From Podocnemis expansa (lineage: Eukaryota; Chordata; Testudines; Podocnemididae), in NCBI GenBank assembly GCA_007922195.1, contig ML681997.1, forward strand, positions 14,771,260 through 14,835,259: 64,000 nt of DNA, given 5' to 3'. The notes below the pieces were generated by a model. It saw nothing but the letters and a program-made list of their open reading frames with translations. It was not told the origin of the DNA and made no database searches. Both the position numbers and the translations under genes were made by a program. Shown piece by piece: positions 10,935-20,243 of the stretch (positions are counted from its first letter, which is position 1; every line of letters starts with the position of its first letter).

Positions 10935-12063
10935 ATCATAGAACTGCAAGATGCCATGAGAGGTCATTGAGTCCAGTCCCCTGCACACATGGCAGGACCA
11001 AGTACCCTCTTAAACAGTCCCTGAGAGGTGCTTGTCTAACCCAGTGGTTCCCAACCTTTTCTCTGCCATGGCACACCTCGATACCTTCAAATTTTTCAAG
11101 GCACACCACTATTAAAAAACTCATGAATATTCAAATTAACATAAATTACTTATGAATATTCTTGAACCATGGCAGTGGTTTGGAAATGCTGCTATGTGGG
11201 GGTAGTAGAGCAGGGTTGGCAAAACAGGGGAGGTCAGGAGTCATGTGTAGTGGCAGGAGTGAGTGTGCGGAGCAGAGCAGGGCAGGGGTGCAAAAGAGGA
11301 CAAGGGCAGCCATGCAGGGAACAGCACAAGGGTGGCAAGAGAGGAGAGGGGAAGGGAGAACAAGAGTGACTTTGTGGGGTGCAGGGGGAAACCTGGGGTG
11401 TGGGAAAGTAGGGCAGGGAGCATGGTGCAGCACCCACTTCCCCCTTCTCCACAGTGGCTCCCTGCCACCCAGGGCCACCTTCTCCTAAAAACTTCCAGTG
11501 ATGGAAATTCCACAACCTCCCTAGGCAACTTATTTCAGTGGTTAATCACCTTGATAGTTAGGAATTTTTTCATATCCAACCTAAATCTCTCTTGCTGTAA
11601 TTTAAGCCTGTTGATTCTTGTCCTATCATTGACAGTTAAGGAGAACAATTTTTCTCCCTCCTCCTCGTGACAACCTTTTTAGGTACTTGAAAACTGTTAT
11701 TACGTCCCCTCTCAGTCTCCTCTTTTCCCATCTAAACAAACCCAGCTGTTTCAATCTTGTCTGATAAATCAAGAGTTCCAGATATCTAATCATTCATGTT
11801 GTTCTTCTGTGGGCATTCTCTGATTTGCCCACATCTTTCCTGAAATGAGGCACCCAGAACTGGACACGATGCTCCAATTGAGGCCTAATCAGGGAACGGT
11901 AGAGCGCAAGAATTATTTTTTCGTGTCTTACTTACAAGACTCCTGTTAATACATACCAGAATAGTGTTTGCTTTTTTTCCAAGTGTTGCATTGTTGACTC
12001 ATATTTAGCTTGTGGTCCACTGTAACATCCAGAACACTTTCCACAGTACTCTTTCCCAGGGAC
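10935..12063 (-). pseudogene. Antisense CR1 LINE ORF2 3' part, interrupted
   Basis: Read on the minus strand, 12063 to 11484 encodes the C-terminal part of CR1 ORF2 with frameshifts. Recognisable phrases are a stretch with NSCALPFPD, then RGDVITVFKYLKR-like sequence near 11660-11700 and REVVEFPSLEVFR near 11490-11530; the last is the conserved segment ending every CR1 protein in this window (compare ESPSLELFK at 39855-39890). The 3' untranslated end continues at 10935-11041. Between the two parts sits the repeat at about 11042-11478. The copy is more diverged than the plus-strand CR1s, so it is older. Confidence 0.8.
11042..11478. mobile_element. hAT-like repeat inserted in antisense CR1
   Basis: It begins CAGTGGTTCCCAACC and continues with CCATGGCACACCTCGATACC, resembling the left end of the hAT-type element at 42001. 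The CR1 sequence resumes at about 11479. The right terminus is not clear, and I could not find an 8-bp duplication that I trust. The inner part (about 11200-11470) is G-rich and gives meaningless open frames on both strands. Confidence 0.5.
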
Positions 12064-12078
12064 CATGTAAGACTATGT

Positions 12079-12265
12079 GGCTATGTCTACACGATACTTT
12101 TATTTCGAAATAACATTGATTATTTTGAAATAAAATAAATTAGGTCTACATGATGTTTTCTTATTTTGAAAGGACAGATCCCATCCTTTCAAAATAAGAA
12201 CCTCCATTTCGAAACAGGTTAAACCCCGATTGTTTCAAAACAGCCATTTGGACATGTTATTTCGA
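12079..12265. repeat. Harbinger left terminal and subterminal repeat region
   Basis: Starts with the 15-bp terminal repeat, then alternates copies of TTATTTCGAAATAA, TTATTTTGAAATAA and diverged versions with spacer phrases such as TTAGGTCTACATGATG. The same order is found at 35391-35640 and, reversed, at 37430-37673. These sub-terminal palindromes are plausible binding sites for the element's Myb-like protein or transposase; that is inference. Confidence 0.8.
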
Positions 12266-12359
12266 AATAACACGTTTTAACCTTCTTCCCAGGGTGCACA
12301 GCACCCACAGGAAGAAGGAAGTGCTCGGCCCCGCAGCGTGCTGAGAGGCCTCTGCAGGC

Positions 12360-12974
12360 ATGTCAGCACGTGGGTCAGGAGCTGCTGACGGCAGACAGCA
12401 TGGCCCCATCTGGACCAATGAGGAGGTCCACCTGCTCCTCCTCATCTGGAGCAGGCAGGACATCCTTGCCCGGGTCCAGGCTAGCCACTGGAACTGGGCA
12501 GTGTATGTTGACATTGCAGCGGAGTTGTCCGCTCAGGGCCAGGAGCGCAGCACCGAACAGGTGCACTCCAAAATCAAGGCCCTGAGGCAGGACCACGTAC
12601 GCACCAGGGAGGCACACGAGCTCCAGGGGGCAGGTAGCACTGCTACCTGCCCCTTCTATGAGGAGCTGCATGCCTTCCTGGGGGCTGAGCCCAGTGGCCT
12701 GCTAGCCTGGGCTGTGGACGCCGGGCACCGCCCCAGCACCTCCTCAGCCCCAAAGGGACCGGGCAGCAGTCCTGAGGCAACCCTGGATGTCGGGGAGCCT
12801 GCAGACCAGCCACCACCACCAGAGGCTGAAGCAGGGACCCCGAAGCTCATCCTCCCTGGCCAGGGCAGTGGCAGCGAGGAGGAGGAGCAGCAGCTCGCCA
12901 CAACTACAACCCCAGGGGACTCAGAGACGGACGAGGGGACATCCTGGCAGACATCCGGAGGCCCCTGTCGGTGA
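12360..12974 (+). CDS. Harbinger Myb/SANT-like DNA-binding protein, exon 1
   Basis: An open frame of 204 codons encodes a Myb/SANT-like (trihelix) domain at about residues 16-107: W18-T-x-E-E-V opens helix 1, a second part has YVDIAAEL near residue 49, R63-S-T-E-Q-V-x-x-K-I-K-A-L-R forms the third helix, and CPFYEELHAFLG (97-108) is the usual closing block. Residues 110-204 are a proline/glutamate-rich linker. In PIF/Harbinger elements this protein binds DNA and helps the transposase act in the nucleus. The stop lies in what looks like an intron: GTGAGT, a perfect splice donor, is at 12971-12976, so the true exon probably ends at 12970. The reading frame itself is undamaged. Confidence 0.85.
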   Translation: MSARGSGAADGRQHGPIWTNEEVHLLLLIWSRQDILARVQASHWNWAVYVDIAAELSAQGQERSTEQVHSKIKALRQDHVRTREAHELQGAGSTATCPFYEELHAFLGAEPSGLLAWAVDAGHRPSTSSAPKGPGSSPEATLDVGEPADQPPPPEAEAGTPKLILPGQGSGSEEEEQQLATTTTPGDSETDEGTSWQTSGGPCR

Positions 12975-13431
12975 GTCTCCGTGCCTCATACAAGCAGGCA
13001 GGGCTAGGTCTGCCCAGGTCACGGGCAGTGACAGGCAGGGAACTGGGCCAGGGCGGGGGGGGCAGAGGTCCCCCCATGGGCACGGGTACCCGGGAGACAT
13101 GTGGCACCAGGGTGACAGGCTCCTGCGTGCAGGGTTGGGGTAACCCTGGATGGGTGTGACAGATGCAGCTGCATCCTGGGCAGGGTGCACAGCATGCAGA
13201 GCGGACCACTGGGAAGTGGCCTTGGGAGACTCCCCAGAGCAGCTTTTCTGGGTGAGTCCAGCTCACATTGTGGGCACCACTAGGCCCTGCGTCCCTCTGG
13301 GGCAATGTCCCATAGGACCTGGGTCTGGATTCCTGCTGACAGTGAGGGTGGATCTGTGGGCTGTAGACAAGCTGCACACAGGCAAGGCTAGCAGGCATCA
13401 GGCTCCAACCCTGTTTGATGCTTCCTTCCAG
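12971..13431 (+). other. Probable intron of the Myb-like gene
   Basis: A GTGAGT donor at 12971 and a pyrimidine-rich TTTGATGCTTCCTTCCAG acceptor ending at 13431 enclose 461 bp. Exon 1 from the ATG to 12970 is 611 bases, so the next exon would have to continue with one base; the open frame in exon 2 needs two. Either the acceptor differs or a one-base indel has occurred in this copy. Confidence 0.55.
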
Positions 13432-13820
13432 CAGTTCGTGCCACTGGTAGCCAGCAGGCGTGGAGCCCACCCAGCAGCCCCAGACCAAGATGGAGGAGGA
13501 GAAGGGGCCCCCAGACACGGGGTGAAGTCCTTGCCAGCCTGGAGGACTTGGGGGAGTGGGCCGAGGCATCCACCCAGGCCTGGCAGCAACAGCAGGCTGC
13601 CCAGCAAGATGCCGCTCTCCAGCTGCTCCCCCAGGGGGCCACCACCGGCAACTGCCTGGTGGCTGTGTTTGAACTCGCGGCTATGGAGTGCCAGGCCGTG
13701 GCCATGGACCGGCTTGGCACAGCTGTGGAGGATGTGGCCACCAGTCTGCGCCACATTGCCGATAACACCGGCCCACTGGCAGCTGGCAGAGCACCACTGC
13801 AGTGTGCTCCTCCACGGTGA
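13432..13820 (+). pseudogene. Probable exon 2 of the Harbinger Myb-like gene
   Basis: The frame with codons starting at 13434 is open to the TGA at 13818-13820. It encodes a glutamine-rich region (AWQQQQAAQQDAA) and then a leucine/valine-heptad C-terminus with ECQAVAMDRLGTAVEDVA and SLRHIADNTGPL, the kind of C-terminal coiled-coil tail found in these transposon Myb-like proteins. An AATAAA signal follows at 13996-14001. The predicted junction with exon 1 is off by one base, hence the pseudogene label. Confidence 0.6.
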
Positions 13821-13995
13821 CCCCGGACCCAGGGTGGTCCTGGGCAGGGCCGTGCCAGATCCTCCTCCCAGTGACCCCATTTCCCAGTTGCAGCCCCAAC
13901 CCCCAGTGACCCCTACACCAACACCAACCCCATCTCCTAACTCTCTCCAGCCCTTCCTTCCTTCCTTCCTTCCCCCAACACCCCCGTTCTGTTAA

Positions 13996-14001
13996 AATAA
14001 A
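13996..14001 (+). promoter_or_regulatory. Candidate polyadenylation signal
   Basis: AATAAA lies about 175 bp after the stop of the Myb-like gene and in the gap between the two convergent Harbinger genes. It would serve the plus-strand gene. Confidence 0.5.
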
Positions 14002-14015
14002 TAAGTTAACACATG

Positions 14016-15372
14016 TTATTGGTGCGTGTATCGTGCTTTACTGGTTGTGCTGCACAGTGCGGGTGGCTGGCTGGGGGCTGGCAGTGGTAGGAGGGTGGTG
14101 TGTGGTGGGGCAGGCCTGGCCTTCAGAGGTCCGCCTCGGTGGTGAAGCTGTCTGAGTGCCTCCTGTACAGTGATGGCCCTTCTGAAGGTCCACTCCCGTG
14201 GGGGCACAGGTGCGGGCTGCTCATACTGGCTCCCGATGAGCTGGGCCTCAGCCTCCCAGGCAGCTGCATTGGGCTCGCCCCGCAGTTCGCAAAAATTATG
14301 CAGGGCCACGCACGCACTGATGAACGCCATTGCTGTCTCCTCTCCAAGGTGGAGGCGGGTAAGGAGGCACCTCCAGCGGGCCTTCAGCCATCCAAAGGCC
14401 CTCTCAATCACCTGGCGGCAGCAGTTCAGACACCAGTTAAAAAGCTGGCAGCGAGGATTGAGGGGCCCCGTGTGTAGGGGCGCATCAGCCACGGGCGGAG
14501 GGGATAGGCTGTATCTGCCACGATGAGGACGGGCACTTCTACTCCCCTGACATTGATGTTATTGGGGGGGCAGAAGGTGCCCGCCTCCATGCTCTGGTAC
14601 AGGGCTGAGTTCCGGAGAACACGGGCATCATGCACCCTCCCTGGCCAACCCACATAGCAATTCTGGAAGACCCCCCCCAGTGGTCCACAAGGGCCTGCAC
14701 AATGATGGAGTGGTAGCCTTTCCTATTGCGACACTCTGCTGCTCTGTGGTCCGGGGCCCTCACAGGAATGTGTGTGGCATCCAGGATCCCCATGCAGTTC
14801 GGGAATCCCAGGGTCACCATGCTGTCCATGGTGGCCAGCAGCTCCCCCTGTGTGATGAGGCACTGCAGCAGGATCCTGTTAATGGCCCTGGTGACCTGGA
14901 TCAGGATGATGCCAATGGTGGCCCTGCCAACCCCGAACAGGTGCACCACAGACATGTAGGACTCCGGGGCGGCCATATTCCACATGGTTATGGCCACTCT
15001 TTTGTTGACAGGGATGGCCGGATGCATGGCGGTGTCCCTGCGGCGCAGCAGCGGGGTCAGTTCTGTTACAAGGTGGTCAAAGCTGGCCCTGGTCATTCTG
15101 AAATTGCGCCTCCACTGGTCGTCAACCCAGGTTTGGAGCACTACCTTCTCCCACCAATATGTGCTGGTCTACTGGGCCCAGACCTGGCGAGGCACAGACA
15201 GGGGCAGGGGAACAAGGGCAGCTCTGAGGCCCAGGGTGCTGGCAGCCTGGGACATGCCCTAAGCAGCATCGGGGTCCCCGAGCAGAGTGCCCCCCAACAG
15301 GATCACGCTCTGCAGGCGCGCAGCTGGCCTAGTGACCACACAGCGCAGGCTAGGCAGCCGGGCAGCGTCCAT
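14016..15372 (-). pseudogene. Harbinger DDE transposase (HARBI1-like), frameshifted
   Basis: Reading minus from an ATG at 15372, one frame runs to about 14670, another covers 14653-14470, and a third 14492-14016. Conserved blocks occur in order: LQTWVDDQWRRNFRM near the N-terminus, SVVHLFGVGRATIG, GILDATHIPVRAP with the first catalytic D (14779-14781), NRKGYHSIIVQALVDH, VGWPGRVHDARVLRNSAL with the second D (14627-14629), and IERAFGWLKARWRCLL with the catalytic E (14403-14405). All three catalytic residues survive. Damage: in-frame TAGs at 15259-15261 and 15169-15171, a frameshift at the C8 run 14671-14678, and another near 14470. The enzyme would have cut and pasted this element and its miniature relatives at 3-bp targets. 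The stops could be removed by an intron only if one exists upstream, which I cannot see. Confidence 0.88.
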
Positions 15373-15539
15373 CTCTGTTGCTTGCAGAGTCCTGCTAGCC
15401 AGAATGGACAGGGAAGTGAGGTTGGGGCCAGCTTTTATAGGATTGGCTATCAACATGGCTGCAGACATGGCCCAGGGAGGCGGCCATGTTGCCACACCTC
15501 CCATGGTGCCCTTCCTCTCAACCGAAATAGCAAGTCCAC

Positions 15540-15681
15540 TATGTGGACATGCTATTTCGCTTCAAGCTTTTCCCCTTATTTTGCCTAGATTTGTCGTTAT
15601 TTCGATTCCAGTTATTTCAAAATAACGTTCTTATTTCAAAATAAGTTATTTCAGAATAACAGGTTACGTGTAGATATAGCC
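15540..15681. repeat. Harbinger right terminal and subterminal repeat region
   Basis: Contains TTATTTCAAAATAACGTTC, TTATTTCAAAATAAG and TTATTTCAGAATAAC before the terminal CGTGTAGATATAGCC. These are CpG-decayed versions of the palindrome found at the left end. Confidence 0.75.
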
Positions 15682-15684
15682 TGT

Positions 15685-16750
15685 GGCTCTTAGTGCACAG
15701 TGGTTGGTGCAGAGAATGGGTTAATTTCATTGGTAAATCATCTTTTGTACCTGAACATTCACACACAGTGTCTGCTTGTCCATAGTGTGCAGTGGGATGT
15801 GATGCATATCTGATATCAGGACTAGAGCCACAGGCTTATTCACATGCAACTATTGTAAGGAAAGCCATTACTGAGAATGCTCTGCCTGGGAGAGATGTGT
15901 GTCTGACTACTAAAACAAACAAGCAAATAGAGAAACAACCCCCTCCCCAAAAAATACCCCTAAACCAACAATGTGGAGGGAAGGCTAGTAGTAGCAAAGG
16001 CAGGATCAAACCAGCAAAGTATGCTGTCAGCAACGTTATTTTCCATTGTGACTAGCTAGTCAACGAACCATAAAACATTCTCAAACAGCAAAACCACTCA
16101 GCAATGCTCCAAAGCTGCCATCACCATTACAGCTCATTTTGATGCACTACCAGGGATGAATGGCACTCAGCTGTACATTTTAATGACCCGCCTTCCTCCT
16201 GAACATACATCTTGTCACCAGCCGTTCCGCAACAAATTTAAAACAGCAAGTCTTGCTTAAAAAATAAATATAAATCAAGTGGGAGTCCTCCGAGCTTCAG
16301 CCCACAGAACATAACAGTGTCTAAGACAGGAGAAAAGGTAAAATATGTGTGTGTTTGCCCATATCAACTTTTTTTTTTAATCTTCTGTCTTTTTGGAGCA
16401 AAGGCATTTGAAGGAAGAAGATGTCAGTTTTGTTTTGTTTGTTCACAGTTTCCTTATAATAAATTATGTCTTTGCCACATTTTTCTAAGGAAGAAAAAAA
16501 CCCCTAAACCTGTTTAGCTTTAGGTACAGAGAAATCACACCAATTCTGGTGATGATTTTTGACATCCAAGGAAATAAAGTAATTCAGCAACTTTAAATGA
16601 GATATTGAAACACAGACTTTAAACACTGAAGTCCTGATTCTTCACTCTGATATGCTGTTTCTATTGTAGTGTAGCTCTGTTGGCTTCAGTGAAATGTCAG
16701 AATAAGGGAGTAGAGACTGAAGTTCTCAGGAACTTGTTGAGTGCACAACA
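15685..16750. other. No gene recognised
   Basis: AT-rich unique sequence between the Harbinger element and a CR1 copy. A phrase at 16681 (GGCTTCAGTGAAATG) resembles the TTGACTTCAATGG motif that recurs through the window. Confidence 0.5.
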
Positions 16751-16754
16751 CATG

Positions 16755-18006
16755 GTGGATGGTGTGGAAAAGACTGAAGTACTCAATGATTTTTTTACTT
16801 CAGCCTTCACAGGCAGTGTCAGCTCTTAAAAAAGTTAGATGTGTACAAGCCTTATGGGGCCAGATGAACTGCATCCGATGGTGTTGAGGGAGTTTGCCAA
16901 TGTGATTGCAGAGCTGCTGGCCATTATCTTTGGAAGCTCATGGTGCATGGGGGGGGGGGATTGGAAGGAGGCAAATATAGTATCAGTCTTCAAGAAAGGG
17001 AAGAAGGAGGATCCGGGAAGCTACAGCCCAGTTAGCCTCACCTCAATCCCTGGAAAAATCATGGGGCAGCTTCTCAAAGAATCCATCCTGAAATACTTGG
17101 AGATAAATAGAGTGATCATGAGCAGTCAGCATGGATTCATCAAGGGCAAATCATGCCTGACCAACCTGATTGCCTTCCATAATGAGATGACTGGATTTGT
17201 GGATGATGCAGGAATAGCTGTTGACATGGTATACCTCAACTTTAGCAACGCTTTTGATATGGTTTCCCACAGCACTCTTGTCAGCAAGTTAAGGAATTAT
17301 GGGTTGGATGAATGAACTGTAAGGTGGATAGAAAACTGGCTAGATCAACGGTTTCAGCGTGTAGGAATCAATGGCTCCATGTCAAGTTGGCAACCAGTAA
17401 TGAGTGGTGTGCCCCAGTGGTTGGTCCTGGGGCCAGTTCTGTTCAACATCTTCATTAATGATCTGGATGATGGGATAGATTGCACACTCAGTAAGTTTGT
17501 GGATGATACCAAACTGGGGGGAACAGTAGACACCCTGGAGGGCAGGGACAGGATTCAGGGAGACCTAGACAAATTGGAGCAGTGGGCCAATAGAAATCTC
17601 ATGAGGTTCAACAAGGACAAGTGCAAAATCCTGCACTTGGGATGAAAAAACCCCATGTACTGCTACAGGCTGGGGAGTGATCAGCTAAATAGCAGCACTG
17701 GAGAAAAGGACCTTGGAGTTATAGTGGATAGGAATCTGGATATGAGTCAACAGTGTGCTCTTGTAGCCAAAAAGGCTAATGGCATATTGGGTTGCATCAG
17801 TAGGAGTGTTGCCAGCAGATCGAGGGATGTGATTATTCCCCTCTATTTGGGATTGCTTGAGGCTGCATCTGGAATATTGTGTCCAGTTTTAGGCTCCCCA
17901 CTACAAAAAGGACATGGACAAATTAGAAAGAGTCCAGCGGAGGGCAACAACAATGATTAGGGGGCTGAGGTACATGACTTATGAGGAAAGACTGAAGAAA
18001 CTAGGC
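16755..18006 (+). pseudogene. CR1 LINE reverse transcriptase, 5' part of a split copy
   Basis: The frame starting at 16839 encodes CR1 reverse transcriptase: PDELHPMVLREF, then [39 protein letters not shown], a phrase with YLNFSNAFD, and FVDDTKLGG, the catalytic box with both aspartates. It continues in the same frame past TGA stops at 17313 and 17643, then shifts frame near 17860 at a point where the better CR1 copy reads [10 protein letters not shown]. The 5' end is truncated at about 16755, as usual for LINEs. It breaks off at CTAGGC (18006), where the DIRS element begins; the remaining 3' end is at 22747-23117. Confidence 0.92.
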
Positions 18007-18176
18007 AGCTTCTTCGAGCACTGCTCGGATGCATTCAGTAATAGGTGTCTCCGTGCTGGAGCACCAGATTGGCCGGAAAACTTTTGTCCTAGCCTGTCAG
18101 GAGAGTGTAGGCAGCCTCCACCCCTCACGCCACCCTGTGGCTATATATACAGCCACCTCCCGACCCTTCCTCAGTT
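18007..18176 (+). repeat. DIRS left inverted terminal repeat with TATA box
   Basis: Starts AGCTTCTTCGAGCACTGCTC and includes GTAATAGGTGTCTCCGTGC, ATTGGCCGGAAAACTTTTGT and CTATATATA (18141-18149), all of which reappear reversed in 22549-22746. The TATA-like run in a terminal repeat would be a natural start for the element's transcript. Confidence 0.85.
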
Positions 18177-18286
18177 CATTTCTTCTGCCTTGCGCATTGG
18201 ATCTGGAATGTCCGCTCCGTGCTAACACAAGCAGCCTGTCCTCCTCCTTCGAGCTTTTCACCCGACTGGGAACACCTCTTCGTGGA

Positions 18287-18340
18287 CATAGTTCCACCAC
18301 AGGAGACTTCCACCATAGTTCCACCACAGGAGACTTTCAC
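18287..18340 (+). repeat. 27-bp tandem duplication in the DIRS leader
   Basis: Two adjacent units (18287-18313 and 18314-18340), each starting CATAGTTCCACCACAGGAG, differ at one base. They lie just before the gag ATG. Confidence 0.9.
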
Positions 18341-18364
18341 CGTCAGGCTGGAACATCATTGAAT

Positions 18365-20243
18365 ATGCCAGGGTTTAAACCCTGCTCCGAGTGCGGCAAG
18401 GCCTTCCCCCAGGATGATCCCCACAGGAAGTGCCTCCGGTGCCTAGGCAAAGACCACTTGGTCTCAGCCTGTTCCCTATGTCTCTCCTTTAAACCTCAGA
18501 CCATCAAGGAGAGGAAACAACAGCACCATGCCTTAGCCTCTGAGCAGGCTCGGCGCTCTTCACCCAAGGCTTCAGGTTCCCGCCTGGCACTGAGACCCAG
18601 CTTGGCACTGGAGCCCACATGGCACCATACCACCAGTAGCCACCACTGTACAACCTCAGTGCTGACTCTGGCACCTTGGCTCCAACCCGGCAGCCGGCAC
18701 CTTGGCCCCACTCGAGGTCACCCCTGGCACCCCGGCACAGTGAGGTACTGCTGATACCCGGATCACCCCAGTGGCACAGCTCAGTACTGCCGGTACCCAG
18801 ATCACCCTGGCACCATTCGCTGGCATCTCTGGCACCATTGGCCTGGTACAGCCCGGGATTGCTGGTGCTGAGTTCACCATGGTGCTGACCGCAGTCACCC
18901 TCAGCACCACAGACTTGGTACAGCCCGGTACCGCCAGAGCAGGCGCCCTCCCAGACGGGCAGTCACCTTTCCTAGGTGAGGACTTGCCATGGGGCCACTC
19001 AGAGTCGTTCCTCATGCCGTCAACCCCTGAAGCAGTGGAGGCCGCTCGAGCCCTCCTCCTACTTCCCACACCACCTGCCCCAGTCCCAGCCAGAAGGGGC
19101 AAACCGGCCTTTATGTGCAAGGCCTGGGTCCATCGTGGGCATCGCTCTCCCTCGCCATACAGTCCTCCGTTGTCTACTCCATTGGACCCTGGTAGCGTAG
19201 GGCCATCCCCATGGCAACATATCACAGTACCATCGCTGGTACCACCCCTGAAGTCTCGCTCTCCTTCCCCCACTTCCAGCCTGGAGGAAGGGCCATCGAG
19301 GGGCTCCAAGAGACTTCGGTGCCGCACTTTGGCACAGTCACCGTTCCATTTCCTCCCACAGGAATGGTCTCCCTGGGAGACTCCCTCCCCATCATGGCGA
19401 GCTCCCGGTACTGCCCTGTCCCCGGCACCAGGTTCCTATACGGGGAATCTGTTGGTGCACTTTGACTTGTTGTGCCACACTACAGACTATCTAGGAATGG
19501 AAGTACAGTCCTCGGGTTGCCCTCCGGATACCCTCTTCGGGCCAGCCTTTGCCTCGGCAGAACCCCTGACAGTCCCACTTCATCCAAGCGTCTGGGACCT
19601 CACGTCGTCCCAGTGGCAGAGCCCAAGCTCTACTTCCCTGGTTTCGGGCACAGTGAGCATTAAATACCGGGTCCCTGAATCGGACTTCCCTTCCCTTGCT
19701 GATCACCCAGTCCCCTCGAGGTATGTGGTGCAAATAGCGCTAGGCCTGGGGGAGCCCTCTAGTGACCCCCTCCGATCTTCCAGAGAAACAAGGGAACTGG
19801 ACCTCTTGGGCTGTAAGGTCGACTCCTCTTCGGCCTTCCAGCTATTGGTGGCAAACAACCAAACCATAACCAGCAGATACTTGCTGGATGTGTGGGAATC
19901 GGTTGCGAAATTCTGACCTTTGCTCCCACCAGAGGCCAGAGAGGAGTATTATGCCTTTCTAGAGGCAGGTAACATGATCTCCCAGGACCTCCTCCTTTCG
20001 GCCCATGATGCGGTGGATACAGCCGCCTGCACTATGGCCTTGGTGGTAACTATCCACCGAATGGCCTAGCTCAGTGAGGCTAGAGTGCCCTCTAATGCAC
20101 AGCAGGTGGTCCTTGATCTGCCTTTCGGAGGGGATGCCTTGTTTCCTCCAGAAACCCTATCTGCGCTGAGCACCGCTCGGGACCCCAGGGGAGAAGCCAA
20201 ATACTTCAGCCTCCTCCCTCCTGGACCTGCCCCTCCCACATAG
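18365..20243 (+). pseudogene. DIRS gag-like protein, frameshifted
   Basis: The ATG at 18365 opens a frame with a cysteine/histidine cluster at residues 7-39: C-x2-C-G near the start, then DDPHRKCLRCLGKDH and a further C-x2-C, the zinc-knuckle-like start known from vertebrate DIRS gag proteins. After a frameshift near 18750, a 381-codon frame (18771-19916) continues with a low-complexity proline/serine/glycine-rich middle and a C-terminal part containing RELDLLGCKVDSSSAFQL, which matches the conserved gag segment 'LDLFGRKVYSS'. The same frame goes on past TGA (19914) and TAG (20067) stops through VVLDLPFGGDALFP to a TAG at 20241. Gag would package the element's RNA. Confidence 0.72.

Larger units (their letters stand above)
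12079..15681. mobile_element. PIF/Harbinger DNA transposon, 3.6 kb, nearly complete
   Basis: The termini GGCTATGTCTACACG (12079-12093) and, reversed, GGCTATATCTACACG (15667-15681) are 14/15 matching inverted repeats. TGT flanks both ends (12076-12078 and 15682-15684), a 3-bp duplication as PIF/Harbinger elements make. Inside are the two genes typical of the superfamily in convergent order: a Myb/SANT-like gene on plus and a DDE transposase on minus. The ends contain repeated TTATTTCGAAATAA-type palindromes, and the left end is homologous over about 180 bp to the miniature elements at 35391-35822 and 37241-37673. The element is decayed: the transposase has frameshifts and stops. Confidence 0.92.

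Noticed and set aside
12904..13569. 221-codon minus-strand frame across the Myb-like gene
   Set aside because: A shadow on the other strand, proline- and cysteine-rich with no family resemblance.
13150..13995. 281-codon plus-strand open frame within the Harbinger element
   Set aside because: It overlaps the likely intron and exon 2 in a different frame; the exon 2 frame carries the expected glutamine-rich and coiled-coil features instead.
14680..15588. 302-codon plus-strand open frame opposite the transposase
   Set aside because: It is the complement of the transposase coding strand, which has the conserved catalytic blocks; the plus frame has none.
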